Origin: an uncultured Muribaculaceae bacterium | GTDB lineage: Bacteria > Bacteroidota > Bacteroidia > Bacteroidales > Muribaculaceae | Assembly: GCA_910586455.1 (NCBI GenBank) | Contig: CAJUHX010000017.1 | Location: forward strand, 1 to 31,206 | DNA length: 31,206 nt | Direction: 5' to 3' | Shown: in pieces, positions 24,379-31,206 of the stretch | How positions within the stretch are numbered: position 1 is the stretch's first letter | Layout: each line of letters opens with the position of its first letter | Program-made: the position numbers and the translations under genes | Notes under the pieces: generated by a model | What the model saw: only the letters and a program-made list of their open reading frames with translations | Told to the model about the DNA's origin: nothing | Database searches by the model: none

Positions 24379-24530
24379 TACTTGCGAATCAGCAGCCATG
24401 CGGTCACAAGTGCGACCGCCACTATGGCTATGACAGCGGCGTTCCACCACAGCAGGCTGCGGGGAATACGTCGCATTACGGTTCGCATTTTTTTCGATCG
24501 CAGTTCTATATTTTTGTTATCGTCATCCAT
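24379..24530 (-). pseudogene. frameshifted N-terminal remnant of a HlyD-like export adaptor
   Basis: An ATG at 24528-24530 overlaps the exporter's stop by one base (TAATG) and opens MDDDNKNIELRSKKMRT, then a stop. In the next frame MRRIPRSLLWWNAAVIAIVA continues into one membrane helix and ends ..LLIRK-stop at 24379. One extra base between the A7 run (about 24489-24495) and position 24479 would join both into a single 50-residue chain. IELRSxx(8)xIPxxLL + helix resembles the start of HlyD-family adaptors that follow C39-ABC exporters in Bacteroidetes, from memory. The remaining ~350 residues are absent; trmD starts there. It could also be two very small genes or a frame changed by slippage. 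Confidence 0.55.
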
Positions 24531-26731
24531 TATGAGCCAAGTTCAAGCTGGTTTTTAACAAGGTTGAAATAGACGCCCCGGCGGGCAATAAGTTCGTAGT
24601 GTGTGCCCTGTTCGGCAATACGGCCACCGTCGAGCACCACTATCCGCGAGGCGTTGCGTACCGTCGACAGGCGGTGCGCAACCACCACTACGGTGCGGCC
24701 ACGGTAGAATTCGTCGAGATTCTCCACAATGGCGCGTTCGTTGCCGGCGTCGAGGGCATTGGTGGCCTCGTCGAGGAATATGAAGTCAGGATTGCGGTAC
24801 ACGGCCCGGGCTATTAGTATGCGCTGTTTCTGACCCTGACTCAGCCCCATGCCGTCGCGGCCTATGCGGGTGTTGTAGCGCAGAGGAAGACTCTCGATAT
24901 AATCATGGATGCAAGCCAGGCGTGCCGCGCTTTCAAGCCGGGTACAGTCAATGTCGCCGTCGTCCACGGCAATATTGCGAGCTATTGATTCGGAGAATAT
25001 CACGCCATCCTGCATTACGGTGCCGCACTGGCGGCGCCACCACCGAAGGCTGTAGTTGTCGAGATTGCGGCCTGCCACCGAAATCCGGCCTGACTCCGGG
25101 CGGTAATAGCCCAGCAGCAGTTTTATAAGCGTAGTTTTGCCGCTGCCCGATGCTCCGACAATTGCTGTAGTGCGGCCAGCCGGAATATCCAGGCTGATAT
25201 TGTCGATTGTAAGGCCGGGCGAGAACCTGTCGTAGCGGAAACTCAGATTTTCAATGGCTATGCTTTTGCGGGCGCCGGCGTCGAAGGCCGAAAGCTGTCC
25301 GCGGTCCGCTTCCTCGTCCTTGCCCTGATGAATCTCGTTGATGCGCTCCAGCGATATTTTCACATCCTGCAGCGAATATATGAAAGCCATCAGCTGCTCC
25401 ACCGGCGAATTGAGCTGGCCTATGATGTATTGCACCGCCAGCATCGAGCCCAAAGTCATTTGCCCGTTTATTACCGCCGTGGCCGCCAGTACTGTTATGA
25501 TTATGTTCTTGACCTCGTTTATGAATATCGACCCCGCCTCCTGACTCTGCTGCAGTTTCATGCTTTTCATCTGTACGCCGAAGAGGTCGGCCTGCACATC
25601 CTCCCATTCCCAGCGGCGGCGGCGCTCGCAGTCCTGCAGCTTTATCTCCTGCATCGACGATATGAACTGGTAGGTATAATTCTGGTTCCGGGCCTGCTGC
25701 TCGAACAGTTCGTAGTCCAGCACCTTGCGCCGGTGCAGAAAAGTGGCTATCCACACGCCGTACACTATGCTGCCAAGTACAAACACTGCAAATATCAGAC
25801 GGTTGTACACCAGCAGTACCACCCCGAAAATTACAAAACTCAGCAGGGTGAACAACACCCCCAGCACCTGGCCGGTAAGAAACTGCTGCACCCTGCCGTG
25901 GTCGGCCATACGCTGCAGCAGGTCGCCTGTTTTGCGGGTGTCGAAGAAAGCCATGGGCAGGCGCAGCAACTTTATGAAAAAATCGCTCACCAGCGATATG
26001 TTTATGCGCATTGATATATGCAGCAGCAGCCAGCGGCGTATGAAATCGGTGGCCGTGCGGCCTATCACAATCATAAGTTCGCCCAGCAGTATGAGCCATA
26101 TCAGCGATATGTTGCCGTTCTTGATACCCACATCCACTATGGCCTGGGTCATAAACGGCAGTATCAGCTGCAGCAGACAGCCCAGAGCCAGTCCGGCAAC
26201 GATGTGCATGAAATAGCGCCGGTACGTACGCAGATACGACAGCAGAAAGCCGAACGAGCGGCGCTCGCCGCCGTCGGCATCGGCGTTTGCGGCGTCGAAG
26301 CCCTCGCCGGGAGCCAGAAACAGCGCTATACCTTTGGGCATGCCCTGCGAGGCGGTGCTGAGCCATCCGGCCTCGAACTCGGCCTCGCTGTAGCATACAC
26401 GGCCTTTGGCGGGGTCGCTGACATAGAACCGCCGACGCCTGCCCGACGACACCCGGTAAAGAACCGTAAAATGGTTCTGCTGCCAGTGGATTATTGCCGG
26501 CAGCGTCGACTGTGCAAGTTCGTCGATGGTAGCCCGCGCCGCCACAGCCTCCATGCCATAGCGGCGCGCGGTTTGCGCGAGGCCCGAAAGCGATACCCCC
26601 TCGGTAGTAGGCGGGCACTGTTCGGCCACGGAACTGAGCGAGGTGTGCTTGCCATACCATTGCAGAATCATGGTAAGGCATGCCACTCCGCACTCCATGC
26701 TGTCGTGCTGCTTTATGAAGGGGAAGCGCAT
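24530..26731 (-). CDS. C39 peptidase-containing ABC exporter
   Basis: The product cleaves leader peptides and exports the mature peptide across the inner membrane. The 733-residue protein has three parts. The C39 domain (1-140) has catalytic C14 in HDSMECGVACL, H87 in NHFTVLY and D106 in DPAKG. The membrane domain is about 165-455. The ATPase has Walker A GASGSGKT (525-532), signature LSQGQ (629-633), Walker B FIFLDE (649-654) and switch histidine H685. All catalytic residues are present. It begins 12 bases after the outer-membrane barrel gene and overlaps the adaptor remnant. A peptide with a C39-type leader lies upstream in the same operon, so this is its probable protease and exporter. Confidence 0.94.
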   Translation of the reverse strand: MRFPFIKQHDSMECGVACLTMILQWYGKHTSLSSVAEQCPPTTEGVSLSGLAQTARRYGMEAVAARATIDELAQSTLPAIIHWQQNHFTVLYRVSSGRRRRFYVSDPAKGRVCYSEAEFEAGWLSTASQGMPKGIALFLAPGEGFDAANADADGGERRSFGFLLSYLRTYRRYFMHIVAGLALGCLLQLILPFMTQAIVDVGIKNGNISLIWLILLGELMIVIGRTATDFIRRWLLLHISMRINISLVSDFFIKLLRLPMAFFDTRKTGDLLQRMADHGRVQQFLTGQVLGVLFTLLSFVIFGVVLLVYNRLIFAVFVLGSIVYGVWIATFLHRRKVLDYELFEQQARNQNYTYQFISSMQEIKLQDCERRRRWEWEDVQADLFGVQMKSMKLQQSQEAGSIFINEVKNIIITVLAATAVINGQMTLGSMLAVQYIIGQLNSPVEQLMAFIYSLQDVKISLERINEIHQGKDEEADRGQLSAFDAGARKSIAIENLSFRYDRFSPGLTIDNISLDIPAGRTTAIVGASGSGKTTLIKLLLGYYRPESGRISVAGRNLDNYSLRWWRRQCGTVMQDGVIFSESIARNIAVDDGDIDCTRLESAARLACIHDYIESLPLRYNTRIGRDGMGLSQGQKQRILIARAVYRNPDFIFLDEATNALDAGNERAIVENLDEFYRGRTVVVVAHRLSTVRNASRIVVLDGGRIAEQGTHYELIARRGVYFNLVKNQLELGS

Positions 26732-26743
26732 AGGGTCGGCAGA

Positions 26744-29038
26744 TTAGTTTTTCAGCAGCGAGTTGTTGCTGTCGTTGTTGTTGAGGCTGCGGCGGATGTT
26801 GCGTTTGAACAGGGCTCCGAAGTCGGCGGTATATATGGCGCTCAGGCACACCATGTTGCCGTTGTCCTTTATATAGCGGTCGTTGACCGCCGGATTTACG
26901 GGCGAATGGCTCCAGGATGGATATCTGGTACCTTTCTTGTCGAACATGTACCACCAGCCGGCGCTCAGTGTCCAGTGCTTGTCCGGGCGGAATTCCACCT
27001 GCAGCGCGTCGCCGTTCTCTTGCTTGCTCACATTATAGCCGAAAAGCGTCTTGCCGGGGAATTTGCGGTAGTATGATATTGTCCAGGGGCCCTTGTTCCA
27101 CCACAGGTTCAGGCGGCCAAAGAGAGAGGTGAGATGATAGTCCCAGTTGCCCACTCGGCTGTCGTAGCGCGTCAGGTCGATGCTGGCGTTGGCGCCAAAA
27201 CCGTATATATCGCTGACTCTCAGCATAAGCGACCCCTGCATGCCGGTATATTTGTCGGCATTGACCGACTGTGACATGAACTTGCCGCCTCCCATGTATA
27301 CCACGTCATTGAATACACCGTTTTTTATGTTGTTGTAGGCGGCCTGCAGCACTACCGAGAATTTGCGGTGCTGGTAGATACCGGCAATGGAGTAGAAGAA
27401 GTTTTCCGACGTTTTAAGGTCCGGATTGCCGTTGCTCCACAGGTAAGGAGAAACCTGCACCTCGTGGTTGGTAAGAGCACTCAGCGACGGCAACGACGGG
27501 CTGTAGCTGAATACACCCTCGAATGTCCATTTCTGATTCGGGTACCATGTGATGTTCGCCGATGACATGTTGCGGATATAGTGGCGGCGGATATTGTTGT
27601 TGCGGCTCCACAGCATCTTGGCGCCACTTGCCGCGGTAAGATACACCCGGTTTATCTGCTTGGCGAATCGGGCATAGATGTAGTTGTTGTTGTCGGTCAG
27701 CACGGGCTTGAAGTTCTGGCCGAGATATTCGTTGGTGTTGTGCGACACTGAATTCTGCACACCTCCCGACAGGCTGGTCGACTGGTCGAAGTTGTGCACA
27801 TAGCTTACCTCGCTGATCAGTGAGCGGCGCCGGTTGTTGATATCGTTGATATACTGCAGGTCATCGTCGCTGTTGAGATTATAATTGTTGTCGCGGCGGT
27901 AGTCCGACGAACTGAGCGTGCCCACCACCTGAACTTCCAGCGAGTTTTTAGCGTTGAAATCGTGGCGCAGGAACATGTCGAGCGACGGGGTGAAATCGCG
28001 CGATGAATTGCGGCTTTTCATATCATATTCACCAAGTATGTTGTCGGACATTGTACCCATAATCCGGTTCGAGCTGCTCGTAGGCGTGGCTGAAAAACGT
28101 GCCGAGAAAACAGTGCGTTCGCTCGGTGCGAAGTCGTATTTCAAAGACACGCCGTGCATATGATAGTTGAACGGGTTCCGGTCGTGCTGCTCTATATCCA
28201 CTTTGAAGTCATCGCCGATGTATTGCATGGACGAATAGTCGTAAGCATCCTGATAGTTACGCCATGAGGGTGAGTATTGCAGCGTGAACTGCGACGGGCC
28301 CTGGTGGTACGATGCCTGTAGGTTGGCATCGAGAAAGGCGGTGTTCACCGCGCTGCGGCCCCACAGATACACCTGGCCGCCATCCTCGCGCTCCTTGAGT
28401 GTTATCGACAGGAAGCCGTTTTTGCCCTTGTCGGCATAGCGGGCCGGTGTGATATACGAATATTCAATCTTGGCTATGTCGCCTGGTTTCAGTGAGTTCA
28501 CATCGCTCATCGTGGCCGGGATGCCGTTGATCAGTATCATCGGCGCGCCGTTGCGCACTGTCAGCGAGCGGTTTATAGGGTCGGCGAACAGACCGGCCAA
28601 CGGCAGTTTCTGCAGCAGGCTCAGCGTAGTGGCCGATGCGTTCAGATCAGCTTGCGAGGGGTATACAATAGTACGCCCTTTCGATTGTACCACCGAGGTA
28701 GCTTCAACCTGCAGTTCGTCCAGAGTGGAGGCCTCGCTGAGTGCGATCTGGCCCAGGTCTATGTCCTTGTTTCCTGCATCGATAAGGATAACAGTGCCGC
28801 TGAAACCGTCTTTGTCGATTTCCAGAGTCAGCGCCTCTTTGTTGCCGGTACGGAAAATGAATATGCCGTTTTCGCCTGTAGTGGCGCGTAAAATCTCAGT
28901 ATCACCCTCATGCAGTTTGCACACGGCATCGGCAACAACGGTCATGGTACTGTCGGAATAGACAAGGCCGGTAATATTACGGGCGGACGCAGTCAGACTC
29001 AATAAGAGTGAAAGTGTAAATAGATAAAGTACTTTCAT
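26744..29038 (-). CDS. TonB-receptor-like outer-membrane beta-barrel protein of the peptide cluster
   Basis: A 764-residue protein with a signal peptide (about 1-19). Next comes a carboxypeptidase-regulatory-like domain (about 21-100), then a plug-like part (about 120-215; PLAGLFADPINRSLTVRNG, PMILINGIPATM, IAKIEYSYITPARYADKG), and a barrel of many amphipathic strands to the C-terminus. This is the layout of the Bacteroidetes outer-membrane barrel group near PF14905. No TonB box is obvious. Embedded between the maturase and the ABC exporter, it may serve as the outer-membrane step of peptide export or as a receptor; both are inference. It begins 39 bases after the maturase gene. Confidence 0.85.
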   Translation of the reverse strand: MKVLYLFTLSLLLSLTASARNITGLVYSDSTMTVVADAVCKLHEGDTEILRATTGENGIFIFRTGNKEALTLEIDKDGFSGTVILIDAGNKDIDLGQIALSEASTLDELQVEATSVVQSKGRTIVYPSQADLNASATTLSLLQKLPLAGLFADPINRSLTVRNGAPMILINGIPATMSDVNSLKPGDIAKIEYSYITPARYADKGKNGFLSITLKEREDGGQVYLWGRSAVNTAFLDANLQASYHQGPSQFTLQYSPSWRNYQDAYDYSSMQYIGDDFKVDIEQHDRNPFNYHMHGVSLKYDFAPSERTVFSARFSATPTSSSNRIMGTMSDNILGEYDMKSRNSSRDFTPSLDMFLRHDFNAKNSLEVQVVGTLSSSDYRRDNNYNLNSDDDLQYINDINNRRRSLISEVSYVHNFDQSTSLSGGVQNSVSHNTNEYLGQNFKPVLTDNNNYIYARFAKQINRVYLTAASGAKMLWSRNNNIRRHYIRNMSSANITWYPNQKWTFEGVFSYSPSLPSLSALTNHEVQVSPYLWSNGNPDLKTSENFFYSIAGIYQHRKFSVVLQAAYNNIKNGVFNDVVYMGGGKFMSQSVNADKYTGMQGSLMLRVSDIYGFGANASIDLTRYDSRVGNWDYHLTSLFGRLNLWWNKGPWTISYYRKFPGKTLFGYNVSKQENGDALQVEFRPDKHWTLSAGWWYMFDKKGTRYPSWSHSPVNPAVNDRYIKDNGNMVCLSAIYTADFGALFKRNIRRSLNNNDSNNSLLKN

Positions 29039-29077
29039 GTTTTTAGGGTATTTATTTGTAAATATAGGAATTCCTTA

Positions 29078-30367
29078 TTATAATATGCCCTTTTCTATTG
29101 CTTTTTTTACATATTCCCTGTTCAGATGGATTCGTCGGATAGATTCATGCATGTCCTTTTGCTTGTCGTTGAATTGGCAGATGATTTTTTTCGCAGTTTT
29201 AAGCATAGGATGGCGCTTAGCCGTACATGGACCCCAACAGATTGGCAGGTAGCTACATTCCTTACATTCTGTGGCTTCAACATCCATAACCGGAGTGAAG
29301 CTTGCTTCCTCCTCACCGAATTTTACGTTGCCTTCGCTATCGATAAACGAGTTGAGTTCCGATGGATCGATATTATCGCACTTTCCTACTGTGCCATTTG
29401 CAAAGAAGCAGTCGAAGTACTTGAAATCGGTATAGCATAGACCCGGTTCGGATAATACTGGTAGCAGATTTATGGCAAATGCTCTGTTCATCAGCTCGAT
29501 TACCTTTTCGTCAGGGATTGTGTCATTGTCTTCCTGCCATACTCTATGTAAAGTAAAGCGAATATTTTTCCGGTTTTCAGGCAGCACTTTGTCCAAATCG
29601 TTGATAATGCTTTCTGGTTTGAGATTGTCTTTTGTATAATTGAATCGTAAGGAACAAGTAGTGTGTCGACTCAGCAGACTGATATTGCGCAGTGTGGTGT
29701 CGTAGGCCGATTGCTTGCCGAGCACCTTTATGGAGTTATGTGTGGCGCGGTCGCCGTCAATCGTTATCTGGTAGTGGTTTACTCCCGCTTCTCTCAACTG
29801 TTCAATCCGTTCTTCGTTTAGTAATGTGCCGTTCGTAGTTATAGAGCAGTCGAACGTTTTATTGTTGGCCTGAGCAAGTTCTTTTATCCACTGGGTAAAA
29901 GTCAGAACTGTATCATAGGCAAGCAAAGGCTCTCCCCCGAACCACATAAATCTTATATGGCGGATTTCATCGCGTGAAACTTGCTTTTTCACACGTATCT
30001 TGATTTTCTCCAGCGATTCATCGCTTAGCCACGAGTCGGCATGTTCTTGTATACAATACCAACATCTAAGATTACATTGATATGTAGGCAGAACCATAAA
30101 TGTATATATGTCCGGATTTCTGAGTCTGTTATATTTTTTCTCCAGAAGGGCCGACTCGTCGCACTCATCATCAATTATAAAGCCTTGTGACTTCATATTG
30201 GAAATAAACGTATCGAATTTTTTATCTTGAAAATCGGAGTTTTCAAGAATTGCATTAATTGAATCGGCTGTAATCTTCGATGTTCTGAAACTGGATTCAG
30301 TCAGACTATTAAAATAGATAATGCTATCACCCTCAACGAAAGAGTTATTATATTTGCTCGCTTTCAT
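29078..30367 (-). CDS. radical SAM/SPASM peptide maturase
   Basis: A 429-residue enzyme. The radical-SAM cluster motif CNLRCWYC gives C98, C102 and C105 (CX3CX2C), with GGEP at 144-147. The SPASM part has C311, G325 and C330 (CX13GX4C), then C368, C371, C377 and C381 (exactly CX2CX5CX3C) and C397, the full set for auxiliary clusters. Residues 1-85 form a separate N-terminal region that may bind the leader. Such enzymes make thioether or C-C links in ribosomal peptides. The Cys-rich precursor gene lies 58 bases upstream. The gene is clearly more AT-rich than the exporter genes. The linkage type cannot be told. Confidence 0.93.
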   Translation of the reverse strand: MKASKYNNSFVEGDSIIYFNSLTESSFRTSKITADSINAILENSDFQDKKFDTFISNMKSQGFIIDDECDESALLEKKYNRLRNPDIYTFMVLPTYQCNLRCWYCIQEHADSWLSDESLEKIKIRVKKQVSRDEIRHIRFMWFGGEPLLAYDTVLTFTQWIKELAQANNKTFDCSITTNGTLLNEERIEQLREAGVNHYQITIDGDRATHNSIKVLGKQSAYDTTLRNISLLSRHTTCSLRFNYTKDNLKPESIINDLDKVLPENRKNIRFTLHRVWQEDNDTIPDEKVIELMNRAFAINLLPVLSEPGLCYTDFKYFDCFFANGTVGKCDNIDPSELNSFIDSEGNVKFGEEEASFTPVMDVEATECKECSYLPICWGPCTAKRHPMLKTAKKIICQFNDKQKDMHESIRRIHLNREYVKKAIEKGIL

Positions 30368-30383
30368 GTTTTTTACTTTTTAT

Positions 30384-30416
30384 AAAGAGCCGGAATAACC
30401 GGTATACCGGCTCTTT
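30384..30416 (-). promoter_or_regulatory. hairpin between precursor and maturase genes
   Basis: AAAGAGCCGG and CCGGCTCTTT form a perfect 10-bp stem around a 13-base loop in the 58 bases between the two genes. The T-run behind it on the coding (minus) strand is poor (CTTTATA), so partial termination or protection of the precursor mRNA end is more likely than a full stop. Confidence 0.6.
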
Positions 30417-30425
30417 TTAAGTTTT

Positions 30426-30710
30426 TTATGTACAGGGTATTTTGTATTTAGGATCAGATCCCAAACACGTTGTGTTAACTTTGATGTCACAGAGGCTACA
30501 TTTCTCTCCGCAATTAGATACGTTATTTGGGCAGCAGTTTCCGGCACTATTTGTAACGCACCCAGCTACAATGTTACATTCAAATGTACACTTATAGGTT
30601 TCAGCGGTACCCGAAATACCATTTCCCGCATACACCACCAGGCTTTCCATTTCTGATAGTAACTCGGCAGTAGGGATTACTGTGAGTTGTTTGTTTTCTT
30701 CTTTTTTCAT
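30426..30710 (-). CDS. cysteine-rich RiPP precursor with a C39-type (AG) leader
   Basis: A 94-residue peptide. Residues 18-29, LSEMESLVVYAG, fit the double-glycine leader pattern: L-12, S-11, E-8, hydrophobic V-4, A-2, G-1. Cleavage is predicted after G29. The remaining 65 residues hold all ten cysteines (41, 45, 51, 59, 60, 67, 71, 74, 82 and 93), including an adjacent CC pair. It resembles in layout the 'natural product precursor' families of Bacteroidales but I do not recognise a named member. It precedes a radical SAM/SPASM enzyme, an outer-membrane barrel and a C39 exporter. Start ATG 30708-30710; a promoter stands about 210 bases upstream. Confidence 0.85.
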   Translation of the reverse strand: MKKEENKQLTVIPTAELLSEMESLVVYAGNGISGTAETYKCTFECNIVAGCVTNSAGNCCPNNVSNCGEKCSLCDIKVNTTCLGSDPKYKIPCT

Positions 30711-30917
30711 AATGATGAAATTAGAGGTTTATTAGGGTTAGTTAACACGGCGGACTCTTGTGAGTCGGCCCCTTTGGGTAGTAAGGTCTACGTTCAAACG
30801 TTTGATTCTTTGCAATTAGTAAATCCAGCCTTCGTATTCGTGCCCGTTGGTGCTGGACATGTGTTGCGAACGGAGCGCGGTATGGATTGATCGCTTTAAT
30901 AAGCAGTTGCTTTTTAA
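30711..30917 (-). promoter_or_regulatory. long mRNA leader of the peptide operon
   Basis: About 200 untranslated bases lie between the promoter and the precursor ATG. They contain a perfect 12-base palindrome TCAAACGTTTGA (30794-30805) and a small imperfect GACTC/GAGTC hairpin (about 30751-30767). A reading frame through this part on the minus strand (30742-30954) runs back over the promoter and has no recognisable product, so it is not called. A control role is inference. Confidence 0.45.
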
Positions 30918-30923
30918 CTGTGG

Positions 30924-30954
30924 CAAAGATAATGTATATTTTTAGATTCTGCAA
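30924..30954 (-). promoter_or_regulatory. promoter of the peptide operon
   Basis: On the minus strand TTG (30952-30954), 20 bases, then TATCTTTG (30924-30931), a good consensus fit. It is the only clear promoter seen upstream of the five-frame unit. Confidence 0.75.
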
Positions 30955-31064
30955 CTATAATTTAAACTTTTTTTATTGCAACAGCAAATTTCCGCACATC
31001 AAGTGGAGGTGGTTGCAATTTGTTTAGAAATTGCATGAAAGAACAATGCGCAAAATAAACACTA
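30955..31064. other. AT-rich spacer with a small hairpin
   Basis: No gene is seen. GCAATTT (31015-31021) pairs with AAATTGC (31028-31034) around a six-base loop. Nothing else was recognised between the peptide-operon promoter and the repeats. Confidence 0.4.
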
Positions 31065-31119
31065 TTTTTAGACTATAGAACTATAGAGCTATAGTTTTCA
31101 GGCGTTTGGCTGTGCGATA
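31065..31119. repeat. 55-bp direct repeat, copy 1
   Basis: Identical over 55 bases to 31152-31206. It contains CTATAG three times at an 8-base period (31073, 31081, 31089), followed by TTTTCAGGCGTTTGGCTGTG. The 32 bases between the copies do not share this sequence. Period 87 bases. Confidence 0.85.
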
Positions 31120-31151
31120 TATGGCCCCCTGCACATAGTCCGCATAGGATT

Positions 31152-31206
31152 TTTTTAGACTATAGAACTATAGAGCTATAGTTTTCAGGCGTTTGGCTGT
31201 GCGATA
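31152..31206. repeat. 55-bp direct repeat, copy 2, reaching the window edge
   Basis: Exact copy of 31065-31119, ending at the last base of the window, so the true repeat may be longer and the array may go on. Confidence 0.85.

Noticed and set aside
26744..29038. SusC-type receptor of a polysaccharide-use locus
   Set aside because: It is shorter than SusC proteins, has no SusD partner and sits inside the peptide operon.
30687..30890. Plus-strand frame opposite the precursor promoter region
   Set aside because: No promoter or family signature; it overlaps the precursor start and its leader.
30742..30954. Small gene on the minus strand upstream of the precursor
   Set aside because: It runs across the operon promoter, has no recognisable motif and its composition looks random; the region fits a leader better.
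31065..31206. CRISPR array
   Set aside because: Only two copies are visible, the shared unit of 55 bases is longer than usual repeats, it is itself repetitive (CTATAG), and no cas gene is in the window.

Overview
This looks like chromosomal DNA from a gut-type member of the Bacteroidales, most like Muribaculaceae; the genus is not determined. The evidence is promoters of the Bacteroidetes form (TTTG or TTG, 20 bases, then TAnnTTTG), the lack of clear Shine-Dalgarno sites, genes from Bacteroidetes-restricted families (DUF4294, DUF6089, DUF6242), and the Bacteroidetes order uppS-bamA-skp-skp.

Left part (1-7.9 kb): a tRNA-Asn cut by the window edge; a compact methyltransferase-like protein behind a YfhO-type membrane protein; tRNA-Gln; a ferritin whose ferroxidase residues are all intact; a mazG-like/deoC nucleotide operon; an AraC-type regulator; and a class I aminotransferase converging on the regulator.

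Centre (7.9-19.8 kb): a tightly coupled pfkA-xerD-DUF4294 set; a zinc metallopeptidase overlapping ribD; then one long outer-membrane-biogenesis unit. That unit runs from a canonical promoter at 12.5 kb (DUF6242 lipoprotein, DUF6089 barrel, uppS, bamA, two skp/ompH genes) to a strong terminator at 19.4 kb, with a small DUF486 membrane protein just behind it.

Right-centre (19.9-24.4 kb): a two-gene operon of a hexosamine-type sugar kinase and a GH109 glycosidase, probably for alpha-GalNAc salvage; divergent from it a secreted GH26 mannanase; then trmD.

Right end (24.4-31.2 kb): the most interesting part. Five reading frames run leftwards from one canonical promoter: a Cys-rich precursor peptide with an LSxxE...AG leader, a radical SAM/SPASM maturase, a TonB-receptor-like outer-membrane barrel, a C39-peptidase ABC exporter, and a frameshifted, truncated start of a HlyD-like adaptor. 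This reads as a ribosomally made, modified and exported peptide (RiPP) system. The peptide and maturase genes are visibly more AT-rich than the exporter genes. The window ends in two identical 55-bp direct repeats built on a CTATAG motif.
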